Below, piece after piece: positions 1 through 10,621 of a stretch of 64,000 bases of DNA; position 1 is the stretch's first letter, and every line of letters begins with the position of its first letter. The notes below the pieces were generated by a model. That model was not told where the DNA came from and did not search any database. It saw only the letters and a list, made by a program, of their open reading frames with translations. Origin of the DNA: Caryophanales bacterium (lineage in GTDB: Bacteria > Bacillota > Bacilli > CAJFEE01); the NCBI GenBank assembly GCA_029256085.1, contig JAQSYP010000002.1, positions 1 through 64,000 on the forward strand. Direction: 5' to 3'. Made by a program: the position numbers and the translations under genes.

Positions 1-1947
1 CCCCCAATAAAAGTACCACCATCTTTGCCTACTATCCTGTAAAAGTAATGATGTATGACCATTTTTACTTGCACCACCAGATGCAGTTATCCAATATGCT
101 GCTTTACCATTAGGATCAACGTTATTAACTGGATTATTATTTCCATAATTAAATCCATTTTGCGAAATTGGATTCGTTTTTCTTCCCGCAACAGAGTCAA
201 GTGCTTGGAAGTTACCGTTGACCGGATCGTAGTATCGTGCCTTTAAGTAATAATGCTTTGTCTCACTATCGTAATAGTATCCCGCATAACGGATTGGGTT
301 TGTTTCTGCTAGAGTTCCAGTTTGTGATAAAACATTCCCGAATGCATCATACGAATATTCTGCAACCACATTTTTGTTACTATCCAACATTTTCACAACG
401 TCACCGCGGTGATTTGTGATGTAATAGTATAGATTACTAGTTTTAGAGCCGTCTTCAGCTACTAGAGTTTGGATCATTGACGCGACGTTACCGTTTTTAT
501 CATAGTTAAACTCGTGTAATTCTAGTACTCTATCTAAAGTAGTGTCTTTAATAGATTCTAATGTTAGGATGTTATTGCTGTAGTAGTACTCAGTTTCGAT
601 GTTGCCTAAAGTTTTCTTGGTACGCAATCCGTTCTCATCGTAGTCATAGCTTGCGACAAGTGTGCCGTCATGCTTTTTAACATCAGCTAAACGCCCTGCA
701 GCGTCGTACACATAATCATAATTTTCATCTTTTAATAGATTACCATCATCATCGTATGTGTAGGCAAATCCGTTCTTAGTTAAGATTTGGTTTGCTAGGT
801 TGTATGTGAATGTCGCTTCAGTCGTTGAAACTCCGTTTACTGTTGATACTTTTGTTTTGCGGTTCCCAACTTCATCATAAGTATAGCTTAGTTCAGTACC
901 GTCTGAATAGATTTCTTTTTCAAGTTGGTTTATCGCGTCGTACCTGTACTCCGTTAAGACGCCGTTTCTAGTTTCCTTATCGATATTTCCGTTTAAATCG
1001 TAATCATAGGACCACTTATCAAACTCTACGCCATCTTTAACATATTTTATTTCTTTAGGTTTGTTGGCCTTATCAAGTAAACGGCTGCTTGAGAATAATG
1101 AACTTGTATTATCTGGTGATGATCCGTAGTTAGTAGTTTCTGTACTTGTTCCGTCTGCATTTTTTGAATAAGTATACGTGTCTTTATTTTGCTTAGCATC
1201 ACCATAAGTGAATAATATTGACTCAACTTTATTCTCAGAATTTAAGATAGTCGAATGAGTGGTACTGTACTGATTAGGTGTGAAGTTCAAGAAGTAATTG
1301 CTAGTTTTCGTAGCTTCATCACTGTCATACCCTAACTCTACGTTTCTATCAATAATTTGAGAAAGCTCACCCTCAGTATTATAGTTAAATATTTTTGATT
1401 GGGTTCCCTCACCATTAGAAATGCTTTTTAGTTTTTTATCTAAGTCATAATTATATGTCCATGATTTTGTAGGTAAATAAGGTTTAGTGTAATAAATATT
1501 AGATAATTCATTATCTTCGTTATAGTCATAATTAATTTGGCGGCCTGATTGCTTAGTTATTATATCAACATCACCATCAGCAGTATAATTATAACTTGTT
1601 AGCATGTTTTTGATTTCAGTAACTGGATAAGTTGAGCTTTCTACTTCATTATTTGAATTGTAAGTAAAAGATTTAGTAGCACGACTTGTTGTTACTTCTT
1701 TTAGGTTACCGTTCTGATCATACTCATAACTCACTGGGTTACCTTTGGCATCGGTAATAACTTCGAGCTTATCATTTAATGGATTATACTTATAGCCTGT
1801 AACGTATCCTTTAGCATCGGTCTTACTAGTTACATTTTCATACTGGTCATAAGAAACAGAATATTGTTTTGTAACTCCATCCTCAAATCTACTAGATGTT
1901 ACACTATATCCGCTTGTAGAATAGTTATAGGCAATAGATTCAACAAG
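1..1947 (-). pseudogene. Orphan RHS/WapA 3' cassette with its own C-terminal tip, runs off the window
   Basis: Reading right to left, this repeats the 3' part of the large WapA-like gene: bases 601-1948 align with 3746-5093 without a net gap, and about 195-470 with 3447-3722. By eye identity is near 95%. The frame is open from 1947 to base 1, but a TAA lies at 1950-1948 exactly where homology ends and there is no start codon there, so it is a 5'-truncated copy. It includes the RHS core end (NGNFQALD), then diverges into a new tip containing GHTSLLLQDS and WWYFYWG. Known RHS/WapA loci carry such silent orphan tips that recombine into the expressed gene. The tip might be a papain-like or NlpC-like toxin, a weak guess because only its beginning is in view. 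Confidence 0.85.
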
Positions 1948-1980
1948 TTAGAATTCTAATGTTTTAACTTATACAAAAAA

Positions 1981-2043
1981 GAACAAATTTCCTTTTAATA
2001 ATATCATTGAACTCAAAAAAGCCGACAATATAATATTGTCGAC
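1981..2043 (-). terminator. Terminator inside a 60-bp repeat, copy 1
   Basis: The hairpin at 2021-2043 has a stem of about ten base pairs with one mismatch and a TAA loop. On the minus strand it is followed by TTTTTT, so it would end transcripts coming from the WapA/immunity genes. The hairpin and the 40 bases beyond it recur at 10565-10621, upstream of the main gene, so each RHS copy is preceded by the same terminator block. Confidence 0.7.
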
Positions 2044-2500
2044 CTCCATCTTTTTACTTACCTTTTTTAAGAACTAATTTCCCGACGACCTCACAATGCG
2101 TAGAGTGTATGTGGCAACACATGAGGTGCTAGTGGGTTAAAACATTTTAGCTGAAGTAAATAATAGTGGACCACTTTTAACGTATCAAAACACATTAATA
2201 CTAGTTAAACTACATTAAATATTTAAAATTGAGTCTAACTTTATAGGATTTTTGAATTCTTTTTAACTTAGTTTAATTCAAATACTAAAAATAAGAATGT
2301 TTAACAAATGTGTTAGCAAGTTGTATAACAGGTGGTCGGTTATAGTACTTCTTGATAATACAGAAAGTAAAAATTACTGTTTCCAATAATAACTTGTTAT
2401 GTGTCACCACGGACAGCTGCTAGTGAACTTTAGTCTAATTATATTTTCACTTTTTATTTTAGCCAGAAATGTATATTAAATTACTAAGCAACAAATTCAA

Positions 2501-2548
2501 AATTCTAAGACTTAGCCCATTAGAATACCGAACTAAAGTCTTAGAATT
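2501..2548. repeat. Inverted repeat
   Basis: Left arm 2501-2515 and right arm 2533-2548 match over about 15 bp with a one-base bulge, giving a strong hairpin on either strand. It lies 107 bases after the immunity-candidate stop codon, but no clear T-run follows it on the minus strand, so a terminator role is uncertain. Confidence 0.5.
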
Positions 2549-2655
2549 AACCAAAACTATACGTCTTACTTTTTGGAGCCAAATTAATTTAGGAAGCATT
2601 TTTTATTTCTAAATAACTTTTAGAAAGTAAACTATATACTCTTTTTTGCATATTT

Positions 2656-2901
2656 TTAAGAAACTCTTACGAATAGGAATATATAAAAAAATGCTAATGA
2701 AACACTAAAAATAAGAAATCTTGTAAAATACCATGGCAATAACCCGAGAACAAATATAAATAATGAGGCAATTATTGAATCACTAGTTGCGGCACCGGAG
2801 CTGTCATTTAAAAAACGTTTTTGATGGTAATCCTTCGAATAATGGAACGTAAAATATAGACATAATAGCCCAAGAAACAGACTCACAAATTTTAAAATCA
2901 T
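2656..2901 (-). CDS. Small membrane protein, candidate immunity protein for the WapA tip
   Basis: 81 residues with three hydrophobic stretches (about 2-18, 42-60 and 62-79) separated by a polar segment rich in K, H and D. The ATG follows a good ribosome binding site (GGGGAGATATA) and starts 25 bases after the stop of the C-terminal RHS fragment. In WapA/RHS loci the gene directly after the toxin tip normally encodes the matching immunity protein. Here that role is inferred from position only, since no family is recognised. A membrane immunity protein would fit a membrane-active tip, and the tip upstream is itself hydrophobic and glycine-rich. Confidence 0.6.
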   Translation of the reverse strand: MILKFVSLFLGLLCLYFTFHYSKDYHQKRFLNDSSGAATSDSIIASLFIFVLGLLPWYFTRFLIFSVSLAFFYIFLFVRVS

Positions 2902-2925
2902 TATATCTCCCCACTTTTATATATA

Positions 2926-3648
2926 TTAAAATATTTTATTAATATATCTTCTTAGATCTTTAATCCCACCCCTGCTATAAATTTTACTTAACCGTTCAAA
3001 CATACTAAGCCCAGTAAATACTCCACCTGTTGCAAATGACGTAACTAATCCTCTAATGGTAATTTTTTCACCCCTGGATACACTATTCAATATTGCAGAT
3101 TTAACACCATACATACCAGATGTTAGAACTTTTGATATTACATCGGTCCCTATTTTAGCCATAGATTTCGCTAATCCGGTTCCACCGATGGAGGTTATAG
3201 CCCCGACCCCAAATGCTACAAAAAACCTTTTCCAACCAAAATTATTTTTAAAATAGTAATACCCTTTATTTCCATGCTTTGATATAAAATCTAACAACAT
3301 TGGTAGTGTATTTAAAACCCCTCCTAATAATGCTGTTGATATCCACCATGCCACATCCCCATCCGGATCAACCATCATAACAGGATTATTTGCTGCATAT
3401 GTGTAACCATTTTGTGATAATAAATCATCACTATCTCCAGGGTGTGGGTCAAGAGCTTGGAAGTTACCGTTTACTGGGTCGTAATAACGTGCTTTTAGGT
3501 AATAATGCTTAGTCTCACTATCGTAGTAGTATCCTGCATAACGGACTGGGTTTGTTTCTGCTAGAGTACCTGTTTGCGATAAAATATTCCCAAATGCATC
3601 ATACGAATATTCTGCTACTACAACTTTGTTACTATCTAACATTTTCAC
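2926..3648 (-). pseudogene. Detached C-terminal part of the WapA/RHS protein (core end plus toxin tip)
   Basis: 240 residues. The first ~70 are the end of the RHS shell (YSYDAFGN, RYAGYYYDSETKHYYLKARYYDP and DPDGD motifs), and the last ~145 are a variable tip. The tip has hydrophobic glycine-rich segments (WWISTALLGGVL, FVAFGVGAITSIGGTG) and a basic end (RRYINKIF). It is in a different frame from the large ORF because 107 bp are missing there compared with the orphan copy; in the orphan copy shell and tip share one frame. The ATG used by this ORF is an internal Met with no Shine-Dalgarno sequence, so it is probably not translated alone. The activity of the tip is unknown; a pore-forming or membrane-acting toxin is a guess. 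Confidence 0.8.
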
Positions 3649-3652
3649 AACG

Positions 3653-6600
3653 TCACCGCGGTGATTTGTGATGTAATAGTATAGATTTGTAGTTTTTGAG
3701 CCGTCTTCTGCAACTAGAGTTTGAGTAGTAGTATTCGGTTTCGATATTGCCTATAGTTTTCTTGGTACGCAATCCGTTCTCATCGTAGTCATAACTTGCG
3801 ACAAGTGTACCGTCATGCTTCTTCACTTCAGCTAAACGGCCTGAAGCGTCGTACACATAATCATAATTTTCATCTTTTAATAGATTTCCATCATCATCGT
3901 ATGTGTAAGCGAACCCGTTCTTAGTTAAGATTTGGTTTGCTAGGTTGTAGGTGAATGTTGCCTCAGTTGTTGATACACCGTTAACCGTTGATACTTTAGC
4001 TTTACGGTTCCCAACTTCATCATAAGTATAGCTTAGTTCAGTACCGTCTGAATAGATTTCTTTTTCAAGTTGGTTTATCGCGTCGTATTTGTACTCTGTT
4101 AGGACACCGTTTCTATATTCCTTATCGATATTCCCGTTTAAATCGTAATCATAGGACCACTTATCAAACTCTACCCCATCTTTAACATACTTTATTTCTT
4201 TAGGTTTGTTAGCCTTATCAAGTAAACGACTGCTTGAGAATAATGAACTTGTATTGTCAGGTGATGAACCGTAGTTAGTAGTTTCTGTACTTGTTCCGTC
4301 CGCATTTTTTGAATAAGTATACGTGTCTTTATTTTGCTTAGCATCACCATAAGTGAATAATATTGACTCAACTTTATTCTCAGAATTCAAGATAGTCGAA
4401 TGAGTAGTACTGTACTGGTTAGGTGTGAAGTTCAAGAAATAATTGCTAGTTTTCGTAGCCTCATCACTGTCATATCCTAACTCTACGTTTCTATCAATAA
4501 TTTGAGATAGTTCACCCTCGGTATTATAGTTAAATATTTTTGATTGGGTTCCCTCACCATTAGAGATGCTTTTAAGTTTTTTATCTACGTCATAATTATA
4601 TGTCCATGATTTTGTAGGTAAATCAGGCTTAGTAAAATAAATATTAGATAATTCATTATCTTCGTTATAGTCATAATTAATTTGGCGACCTGATTGCTTT
4701 GTGATAATATCAACATCGCCATCGGCAGTATAATTATAACTTGTTAACATATTTTTGCTTTCAGTAACTGGATAAATTGAGCTTTCTACTTCATTATTTG
4801 AATTGTAAGTAAAAGATTTAGTAGCACGACTTGTCGTTACCTCTTTTAGGTTACCGTTCTGATCATACTCGTAACTAACTGGGTTACCTTTCGCATCGGT
4901 AATAACTTCGAGCTTATCATTTAATGGATTATACTTATATCCTGTAACGTAACCTTTAGCGTCAGTCTTACTAGTTACATTTTCATACTGGTCATAAGAA
5001 ACAGAATATTGTTTTGTAACTCCATCCTCAAATCTACTAGATGTTACACTATATCCGTTTGTAGAATAGTTATAGGCAATAGATTCAACAAGTCCTGTTG
5101 AATATGTTGTCTTTGTAGGTTTACCATTTGTGTTATATTCATAGCTTGTTGTCTCATTATTTGAAGTAGTAAACTTTAATAATGAGTTAGTGGTGTAATA
5201 ATCATATGAAACTAGCTTTAGTGATGTCTGTATTCCACTTACTCCATTAGAGTCCACTTCAGTCTTAATATTTTCTTCTGTTTTTAGATCCTTGTCATTT
5301 TCATAATACGAATAAATGCTTTCATAGATAGGATCATACACTAATACTTCTTCAGTACTCGGATCATTGTCAGTATCAGAATACTTATTACCATATGTTT
5401 TAGATGTTAAAATTTTTCCATAATTGTTGTAGGTATTAATTGCATTGCTTACAGCCTTCTTAACTGTACCAATTAGAGTTTCAACTGTTTGTTCAGTTAC
5501 ATTATAATTTACATCGTACATAATCGCTGTTATGTTATTTTCTTCTGAAGGGTCAGCTGAAACCTTTGAATCAGTAATATTGTATATTACATTGTTATAA
5601 TCCTCTAGATCCTTTTTATAAATCGTTTTGTCATCTGAATGGATTTTAATAGTACTTGCCGTTAAAAACTCATAGGTAGTAATGTCGTTTAACAATGAAT
5701 CATCAGGGCTCGGTTCAGTGATGTTTATGGTTGGATTAGTCGTTGAAAAATCTTCATTGAATGACCTACTAATTCCTCGTGGATCAATATAACCAGTAAT
5801 CTTACTTTCATTAATTTCCCTTGTAAAAGTAGAAGGATTATTACATTCTTCAGTTACTTCATAATAACAAAGTTTATAATCTATTAAATCCCCATTTGTA
5901 CTAACATTGAAATCAAGTTTTAAATCGGCATATGATAAATTATCAATTCTACCATTTAAATCATAATTAAATTTTATTGCAGTAGTAAATGAGCTTCCAT
6001 CGGCAGCTTGTTCACTAATATTATCTAATATAGAACCAACATAATTAAATAATATTTTGTTTCCAACATTATCGCTATAACTCTTCAATACAAACGTATT
6101 TGAACCAAAAGACTCGAATTTTTTCTTAAACCCATCTACATCTTCTAATATATAAGAGTTATTTAAATTATCCCAATATAAATGTAAATATTTACCTTTT
6201 GGCGATACAAAATTGCCCGTAGTTTGATCTTTAAAGAAATAATGCTCAGTTCCATCCTCATCTGTATAAACGATATTATTTATACTTCCATTAACAGAAT
6301 TCTGAGTTAAGGTCTCGTTTCCTGCAAACGTCCAACCACTTCCTAATATAGATGACTTCTTTGAATTTGAATTATAGGTAAAGTCAAAACTATAACCTAA
6401 AATACTATGTGTTAGTAGATTTAGTTCAGAAAAACTTAACATATAATTTCTATTTGAAAGATTAATAGCTAAGGAGCCATTCGCAAGACTATGAGAGCCA
6501 TAGTCCCAATAACTTTCTTGACCAAGATCCATTTTAGATCCTTTAATCCATACACCTACAATATGTGATGATGTGTTTCCAGCTTTATCTGTAACAGTTA

Positions 6601-9600
6601 ATTTAACTTTGTAATAGCCAGAGTCTAAGTCGTTTGTATCGATACTTGCTAAAGTGTTAGGTAGATTGCTAGGAACGGCTTGGTCCCAAGTTGTAGGTGT
6701 CTCGCCTTTACCATACTCAACTTTGTATTCACTTAAATTTGTATCGCTAGCTGTACCTGTAATTTTATAATCTCCAAAAAGTACTTGATTTTCGTTCAGA
6801 TTAAGATTAGCAACTGGTTTAGTAGAATCTAATGTAATTTCTTTCATTTGTGAGCTATATTCAAAACCATTTTTGTCTTTATATTTAACATAAATCTCTT
6901 TAATTCCATCTCCTGAACTTAATGCCCAAGTTTTTGGACTTGTTATTGGACTATAAGCACTATAGGAAACTCCGTCATTCGATATGGACATTGATTCAGT
7001 TCCATTTAGGATATATCCTGCAGTAAATTCTGTATCTAGTTCAATTGTAGAATTAGTAGTAAATAAACTATTATCATTAATATTGAAGGATGCTATCGGT
7101 TTTGTTAAATCGTAAACATTTATTTTTTTTGATGTAGTTGTACCAAATTTTTCATTATTCTGTTTCATAATCCAACTAGAAACAATGTCCTTAATTGTAT
7201 TCTTTGAGTTTAGTGTAACAGTAAATGTTTTTTTGGCTCCAGTCGGAATGCTTTCTCCAGCGGCTAGTGATAAATAACTTAAACCAGTTAAGTCGTCTAT
7301 TCCATCAATATCGGCTGAATGTAATTTAAAACCAGTAGCACTTGTCCAAGGAGTAAGACCATCATTCAAAACTTCTATGTCTACGGATTGAGAAGTATTT
7401 ACTTGCATCGTTGAAGGTAAATTACTTAAATTAATAACTGCTGATTTTAGACTTAATGCTTCTAAATTTATTTCTGGTGAATAATCAGAGAAATTATTAT
7501 AACGATCAACACTTTTCACTCTAATATAATACTTTTGTTTATGATTCAGTGTTTTAGTTGATACATAAGATGTACTAGTAACATAGACATCATTTGCAAT
7601 ATCTGACCCTCCCGGAGTTGAACCAATTGTTACTCTATACCCTACTACCCCTGAATTATTTGTAGTTTTATTATCTACGCCTGCTGTCCAACTAATTGTA
7701 AATTTTTCCCTGTCTTGATTAGTTACATTTATTCCTGTTGGAGGGTTTGGTTTAGTAGAATCAGGTACCGTTGGTGTATAACCATTTGAATATAAATATG
7801 TTTCACCATTACCATTACTTGCTATTACTCTAAACCAATAGTTTATATTATTAGGATATTTATTACCATTAATTTTATATAGACTACTCGGGTCATCAGG
7901 TAATTCTACCCCGTCTCCAATCTGGGTACCATTTGATACTCTAATGTTATATTGTCCGTTACTAATCTGAGTTGATGATGGCCATAATTTTTTGCCTTTA
8001 GTCGTAAAACTTGTACTTGTTCCAACATCAATGAGGTTATAAGTATTTCCGTTAAAAATTGCTACTTGATATTTAGTTGCTCCTATTACTCCAGGCCATG
8101 ATAAGTTTACATAACCGGTACCTGTATTAGCCCCCGATGTAGCTACGCTAGATGTTAAGGTTGGAATAGTTAAGGCTGGTATTGTAGGGGTGACAGAACC
8201 AGATTGCACTGATTCTCCTACACCAGTTATATAGGAACTTACTAGTATCCAATAGTTTTTATTGGATTGGTATGTTGTATTACCGTGGTTAAGATAAAGT
8301 TTATATGGAGAGGTTGTAAAATCTTGGCCAAGTCCATCACCATTATGCAGCTGTACCTTTGTGGTACCAGCTAACTCAGAATCTTTCGGCCATATTTTCT
8401 TATCCTTCGATGTCCATGTTGTACTATTACCTGCATCAAAAGCTTGATACCCACTACCATTAAATATCCATACTTTATATCCTGATGCTCCTGTTACAGG
8501 TTTCCAACTTAAATTAACAAATCCAACATTATTACCTAATGAATAAGCTTTTGCTGTAAATTCCTTCGGTACACTCAAATTAGGTATAACTGGAACTGCA
8601 GCCTCTGACAAGTCTGACTCTCCACCAGGATACTTTACACTAATTCTAATCGCATAGTTCATGTTATTAGCATAATCTAGACCCGGAGCTGCCCTATATA
8701 CTGTTCTTGGATCTACTTTTAATTGAGTACACAGTGTGGAGTTAGAAGTTTGACAAAGATCATTCCCAGACTTCGGCCATATATACTTACCCTTTGTTGT
8801 CCAACTAGTAACATTACCAACATCAAAAGATTCATAAACATCGCCATTATAAATCCATACTTTATAACCCGTTGCTCCTGTAACAGATGGCCAATTAATA
8901 TCTAAATATCCTTCACCTGTTCCATCATAACTAAATGATTTTGCAGTCGGTGTTGCTGGTTTATTGTAGTTATAATGGACAACCATTTGTGGTTTATATG
9001 AGCTATTATAGGATGAATAGAATTTCTTCCAATAAGTCATTCCATTTCCATTAGTATGAAGTTTAACTCCATAATTACCACCATTATCTATCCAACTATT
9101 TACTAGATTTGTGGTATTAAAATGAGCCCATTGTCCTTTATAAGTTGTAGTGGAAGTATAAGCCGTAGATGAAGGTTTATTGTTCCAGTTAATTGTTGTA
9201 TCTGCCCAGTTTGCGCTTACCTTATCCATCCAAACACCTGTTGCAGTAGTTGGGTAATATGAATGTTTAGTAAAAATAGAAAATGTAGACGAGCTTACAT
9301 TTGCATAGTTTAACTTAGAAATATCTTGTTTTAAATATGCATAATTAGTTCCTGTCGAGCCATCGTAATATCCTACCTTTAATACATATATACCTTGATC
9401 TGAATCCCAGAAATTGTTGTAGTTTGTAGTAGGATAAGCACTTGCTACAAATGCATCAGAGAATCCTGAGAAAGTGTACGTAGTAGTTGGATCAATATAT
9501 ACAGGATATTTTCTCTCCGAAGACTTTAACCAATTATCATCTGCGACTACTGTTAAAATATATCCATTCTCTGTTGATTTTAGATCATAGTTAACATTCT

Positions 9601-10456
9601 CTGATTTTGCAGGTTCATTAGATTCTTCATTGATGTTAGAGTCTTGCATAAATGGTTTCGGTAGCATTAAATGATCTTGAGTACCTTCTTTAAATACAAT
9701 TGAACCGTCTTCGTTTTTTGTGAGTTCTAACGAAGTCTTAATTTCAAATGCAAAACTATTAATTCCATTGTATTTATCTAGTATAATATCTTCTTTAACG
9801 TTTCCATCAAAGACTATATTTCTAATAGAAACACTATCTAAAACATTGTTATAGAAAACTTTATTTTCCTCATAGGTTGCATCTACATCATTAGGTGATG
9901 TTATTATTCCATCTTTAAATGAACCTAAAAACTTATATTTAATAATATGGTCATTTACCTTAAACGAAACATAGTCACCATTTTTCATTTTTTTGTTAAA
10001 TTTTACTTTTAACAACGTTTCCTGTGGATTTAAAGTCATGTCTAATGGATTTTCTACTAACTTAGCAGAAATAGTCTTCCATTTTCCATCTACTTTTCTT
10101 TTAATAGGAGATCCGAAAATCTCTTTCTTATATTTACCTCGTTCTTCTAAATAAACATTTGAATTCTCATCACCTAGTGAGGAAATTTCTTTACCAACGT
10201 CGGTAGATTTTTCGACTGTCGGTGCTTCATATTTATTGTTTTCCGAAACAATTTCGTGATTGTCACTTGAAACTTTAAACTCAGGCTGATTTATATTTTC
10301 AGTATCAACAATAGTCGTGTTTGTATCTGTTGAAGTAGTTTCTGTCGTAGAAGAATCACTAGTGTTTAATTCTGCGAGTGCATTTATAGGTAGTGATGTT
10401 AAAACAAGCATAAGTACGAGTGTAATAGATATTATTTTTCTTAGTTTCCTTTTCAT
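3653..10456 (-). CDS. wapA: WapA-like RHS-repeat cell-wall protein, frameshifted near its 3' end
   Basis: 2267 residues as it stands. A signal peptide occupies about 1-29 (basic start, hydrophobic core, NALAE). A DNRLRE-type stalk domain lies near 325-495, followed by three related fibronectin-like modules (near 500, 630 and 765), a fibronectin type III domain near 905, Ig-like segments, and the RHS/YD-repeat shell from about 1305 onward. B. subtilis WapA has a similar length and delivers a C-terminal toxin to neighbouring cells. The ATG has a clear binding site (AAAAGGGGACTTAA). The last ~20 residues (SSCRRRLKNYKS...) are frameshift product: bases equivalent to about 472-578 of the orphan copy are lost around 3723. 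The full reading is 10456 to 2926 broken at that point, so toxin delivery should be abolished unless repaired by recombination with the orphan copy. Confidence 0.9.
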   Translation of the reverse strand: MKRKLRKIISITLVLMLVLTSLPINALAELNTSDSSTTETTSTDTNTTIVDTENINQPEFKVSSDNHEIVSENNKYEAPTVEKSTDVGKEISSLGDENSNVYLEERGKYKKEIFGSPIKRKVDGKWKTISAKLVENPLDMTLNPQETLLKVKFNKKMKNGDYVSFKVNDHIIKYKFLGSFKDGIITSPNDVDATYEENKVFYNNVLDSVSIRNIVFDGNVKEDIILDKYNGINSFAFEIKTSLELTKNEDGSIVFKEGTQDHLMLPKPFMQDSNINEESNEPAKSENVNYDLKSTENGYILTVVADDNWLKSSERKYPVYIDPTTTYTFSGFSDAFVASAYPTTNYNNFWDSDQGIYVLKVGYYDGSTGTNYAYLKQDISKLNYANVSSSTFSIFTKHSYYPTTATGVWMDKVSANWADTTINWNNKPSSTAYTSTTTYKGQWAHFNTTNLVNSWIDNGGNYGVKLHTNGNGMTYWKKFYSSYNSSYKPQMVVHYNYNKPATPTAKSFSYDGTGEGYLDINWPSVTGATGYKVWIYNGDVYESFDVGNVTSWTTKGKYIWPKSGNDLCQTSNSTLCTQLKVDPRTVYRAAPGLDYANNMNYAIRISVKYPGGESDLSEAAVPVIPNLSVPKEFTAKAYSLGNNVGFVNLSWKPVTGASGYKVWIFNGSGYQAFDAGNSTTWTSKDKKIWPKDSELAGTTKVQLHNGDGLGQDFTTSPYKLYLNHGNTTYQSNKNYWILVSSYITGVGESVQSGSVTPTIPALTIPTLTSSVATSGANTGTGYVNLSWPGVIGATKYQVAIFNGNTYNLIDVGTSTSFTTKGKKLWPSSTQISNGQYNIRVSNGTQIGDGVELPDDPSSLYKINGNKYPNNINYWFRVIASNGNGETYLYSNGYTPTVPDSTKPNPPTGINVTNQDREKFTISWTAGVDNKTTNNSGVVGYRVTIGSTPGGSDIANDVYVTSTSYVSTKTLNHKQKYYIRVKSVDRYNNFSDYSPEINLEALSLKSAVINLSNLPSTMQVNTSQSVDIEVLNDGLTPWTSATGFKLHSADIDGIDDLTGLSYLSLAAGESIPTGAKKTFTVTLNSKNTIKDIVSSWIMKQNNEKFGTTTSKKINVYDLTKPIASFNINDNSLFTTNSTIELDTEFTAGYILNGTESMSISNDGVSYSAYSPITSPKTWALSSGDGIKEIYVKYKDKNGFEYSSQMKEITLDSTKPVANLNLNENQVLFGDYKITGTASDTNLSEYKVEYGKGETPTTWDQAVPSNLPNTLASIDTNDLDSGYYKVKLTVTDKAGNTSSHIVGVWIKGSKMDLGQESYWDYGSHSLANGSLAINLSNRNYMLSFSELNLLTHSILGYSFDFTYNSNSKKSSILGSGWTFAGNETLTQNSVNGSINNIVYTDEDGTEHYFFKDQTTGNFVSPKGKYLHLYWDNLNNSYILEDVDGFKKKFESFGSNTFVLKSYSDNVGNKILFNYVGSILDNISEQAADGSSFTTAIKFNYDLNGRIDNLSYADLKLDFNVSTNGDLIDYKLCYYEVTEECNNPSTFTREINESKITGYIDPRGISRSFNEDFSTTNPTINITEPSPDDSLLNDITTYEFLTASTIKIHSDDKTIYKKDLEDYNNVIYNITDSKVSADPSEENNITAIMYDVNYNVTEQTVETLIGTVKKAVSNAINTYNNYGKILTSKTYGNKYSDTDNDPSTEEVLVYDPIYESIYSYYENDKDLKTEENIKTEVDSNGVSGIQTSLKLVSYDYYTTNSLLKFTTSNNETTSYEYNTNGKPTKTTYSTGLVESIAYNYSTNGYSVTSSRFEDGVTKQYSVSYDQYENVTSKTDAKGYVTGYKYNPLNDKLEVITDAKGNPVSYEYDQNGNLKEVTTSRATKSFTYNSNNEVESSIYPVTESKNMLTSYNYTADGDVDIITKQSGRQINYDYNEDNELSNIYFTKPDLPTKSWTYNYDVDKKLKSISNGEGTQSKIFNYNTEGELSQIIDRNVELGYDSDEATKTSNYFLNFTPNQYSTTHSTILNSENKVESILFTYGDAKQNKDTYTYSKNADGTSTETTNYGSSPDNTSSLFSSSRLLDKANKPKEIKYVKDGVEFDKWSYDYDLNGNIDKEYRNGVLTEYKYDAINQLEKEIYSDGTELSYTYDEVGNRKAKVSTVNGVSTTEATFTYNLANQILTKNGFAYTYDDDGNLLKDENYDYVYDASGRLAEVKKHDGTLVASYDYDENGLRTKKTIGNIETEYYYSNSSCRRRLKNYKSILLHHKSPR

Positions 10457-10472
10457 TTAAGTCCCCTTTTCC

Positions 10473-10485
10473 TGTCAATTTGACA
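10473..10485. promoter_or_regulatory. 13-bp perfect palindrome before wapA
   Basis: TGTCAATTTGACA, two 6-bp arms around one base, lies about 17 bases upstream of the wapA start. It could be an operator or part of the promoter; no regulator can be assigned. Confidence 0.35.
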
Positions 10486-10564
10486 AGATTTATTTTTGAC
10501 TAACTTTACTGACCCTCCTCCTATTCTTATCTGAATTCCCCCATTGTCTAATTTCTACAATATT

Positions 10565-10621
10565 GAACAAATTTCCTTTTTAAATATCATTGAATTAAAA
10601 AAAGACGACAAAATTGTCGAC
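10565..10621 (-). terminator. Terminator inside a 60-bp repeat, copy 2
   Basis: Near-copy of 1981-2043. The hairpin at 10604-10621 has a seven-pair stem plus one mismatched pair, and on the minus strand is followed by TTTTTTT. No minus-strand gene lies upstream for it to terminate, so it looks like the end of a former cassette left behind by recombination, or an insulator in front of wapA. Confidence 0.6.

Larger units (their letters stand above)
1948..2655. other. Gene-free spacer between immunity candidate and orphan RHS copy
   Basis: About 700 bases with stops in all minus-strand frames and no credible ribosome binding site with an ORF. It holds a minus-strand terminator at 2021-2043, a long inverted repeat at 2501-2548, and otherwise AT-rich sequence. 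It may be the decayed remains of an older toxin/immunity cassette, but no protein homology can be seen. Confidence 0.6.
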
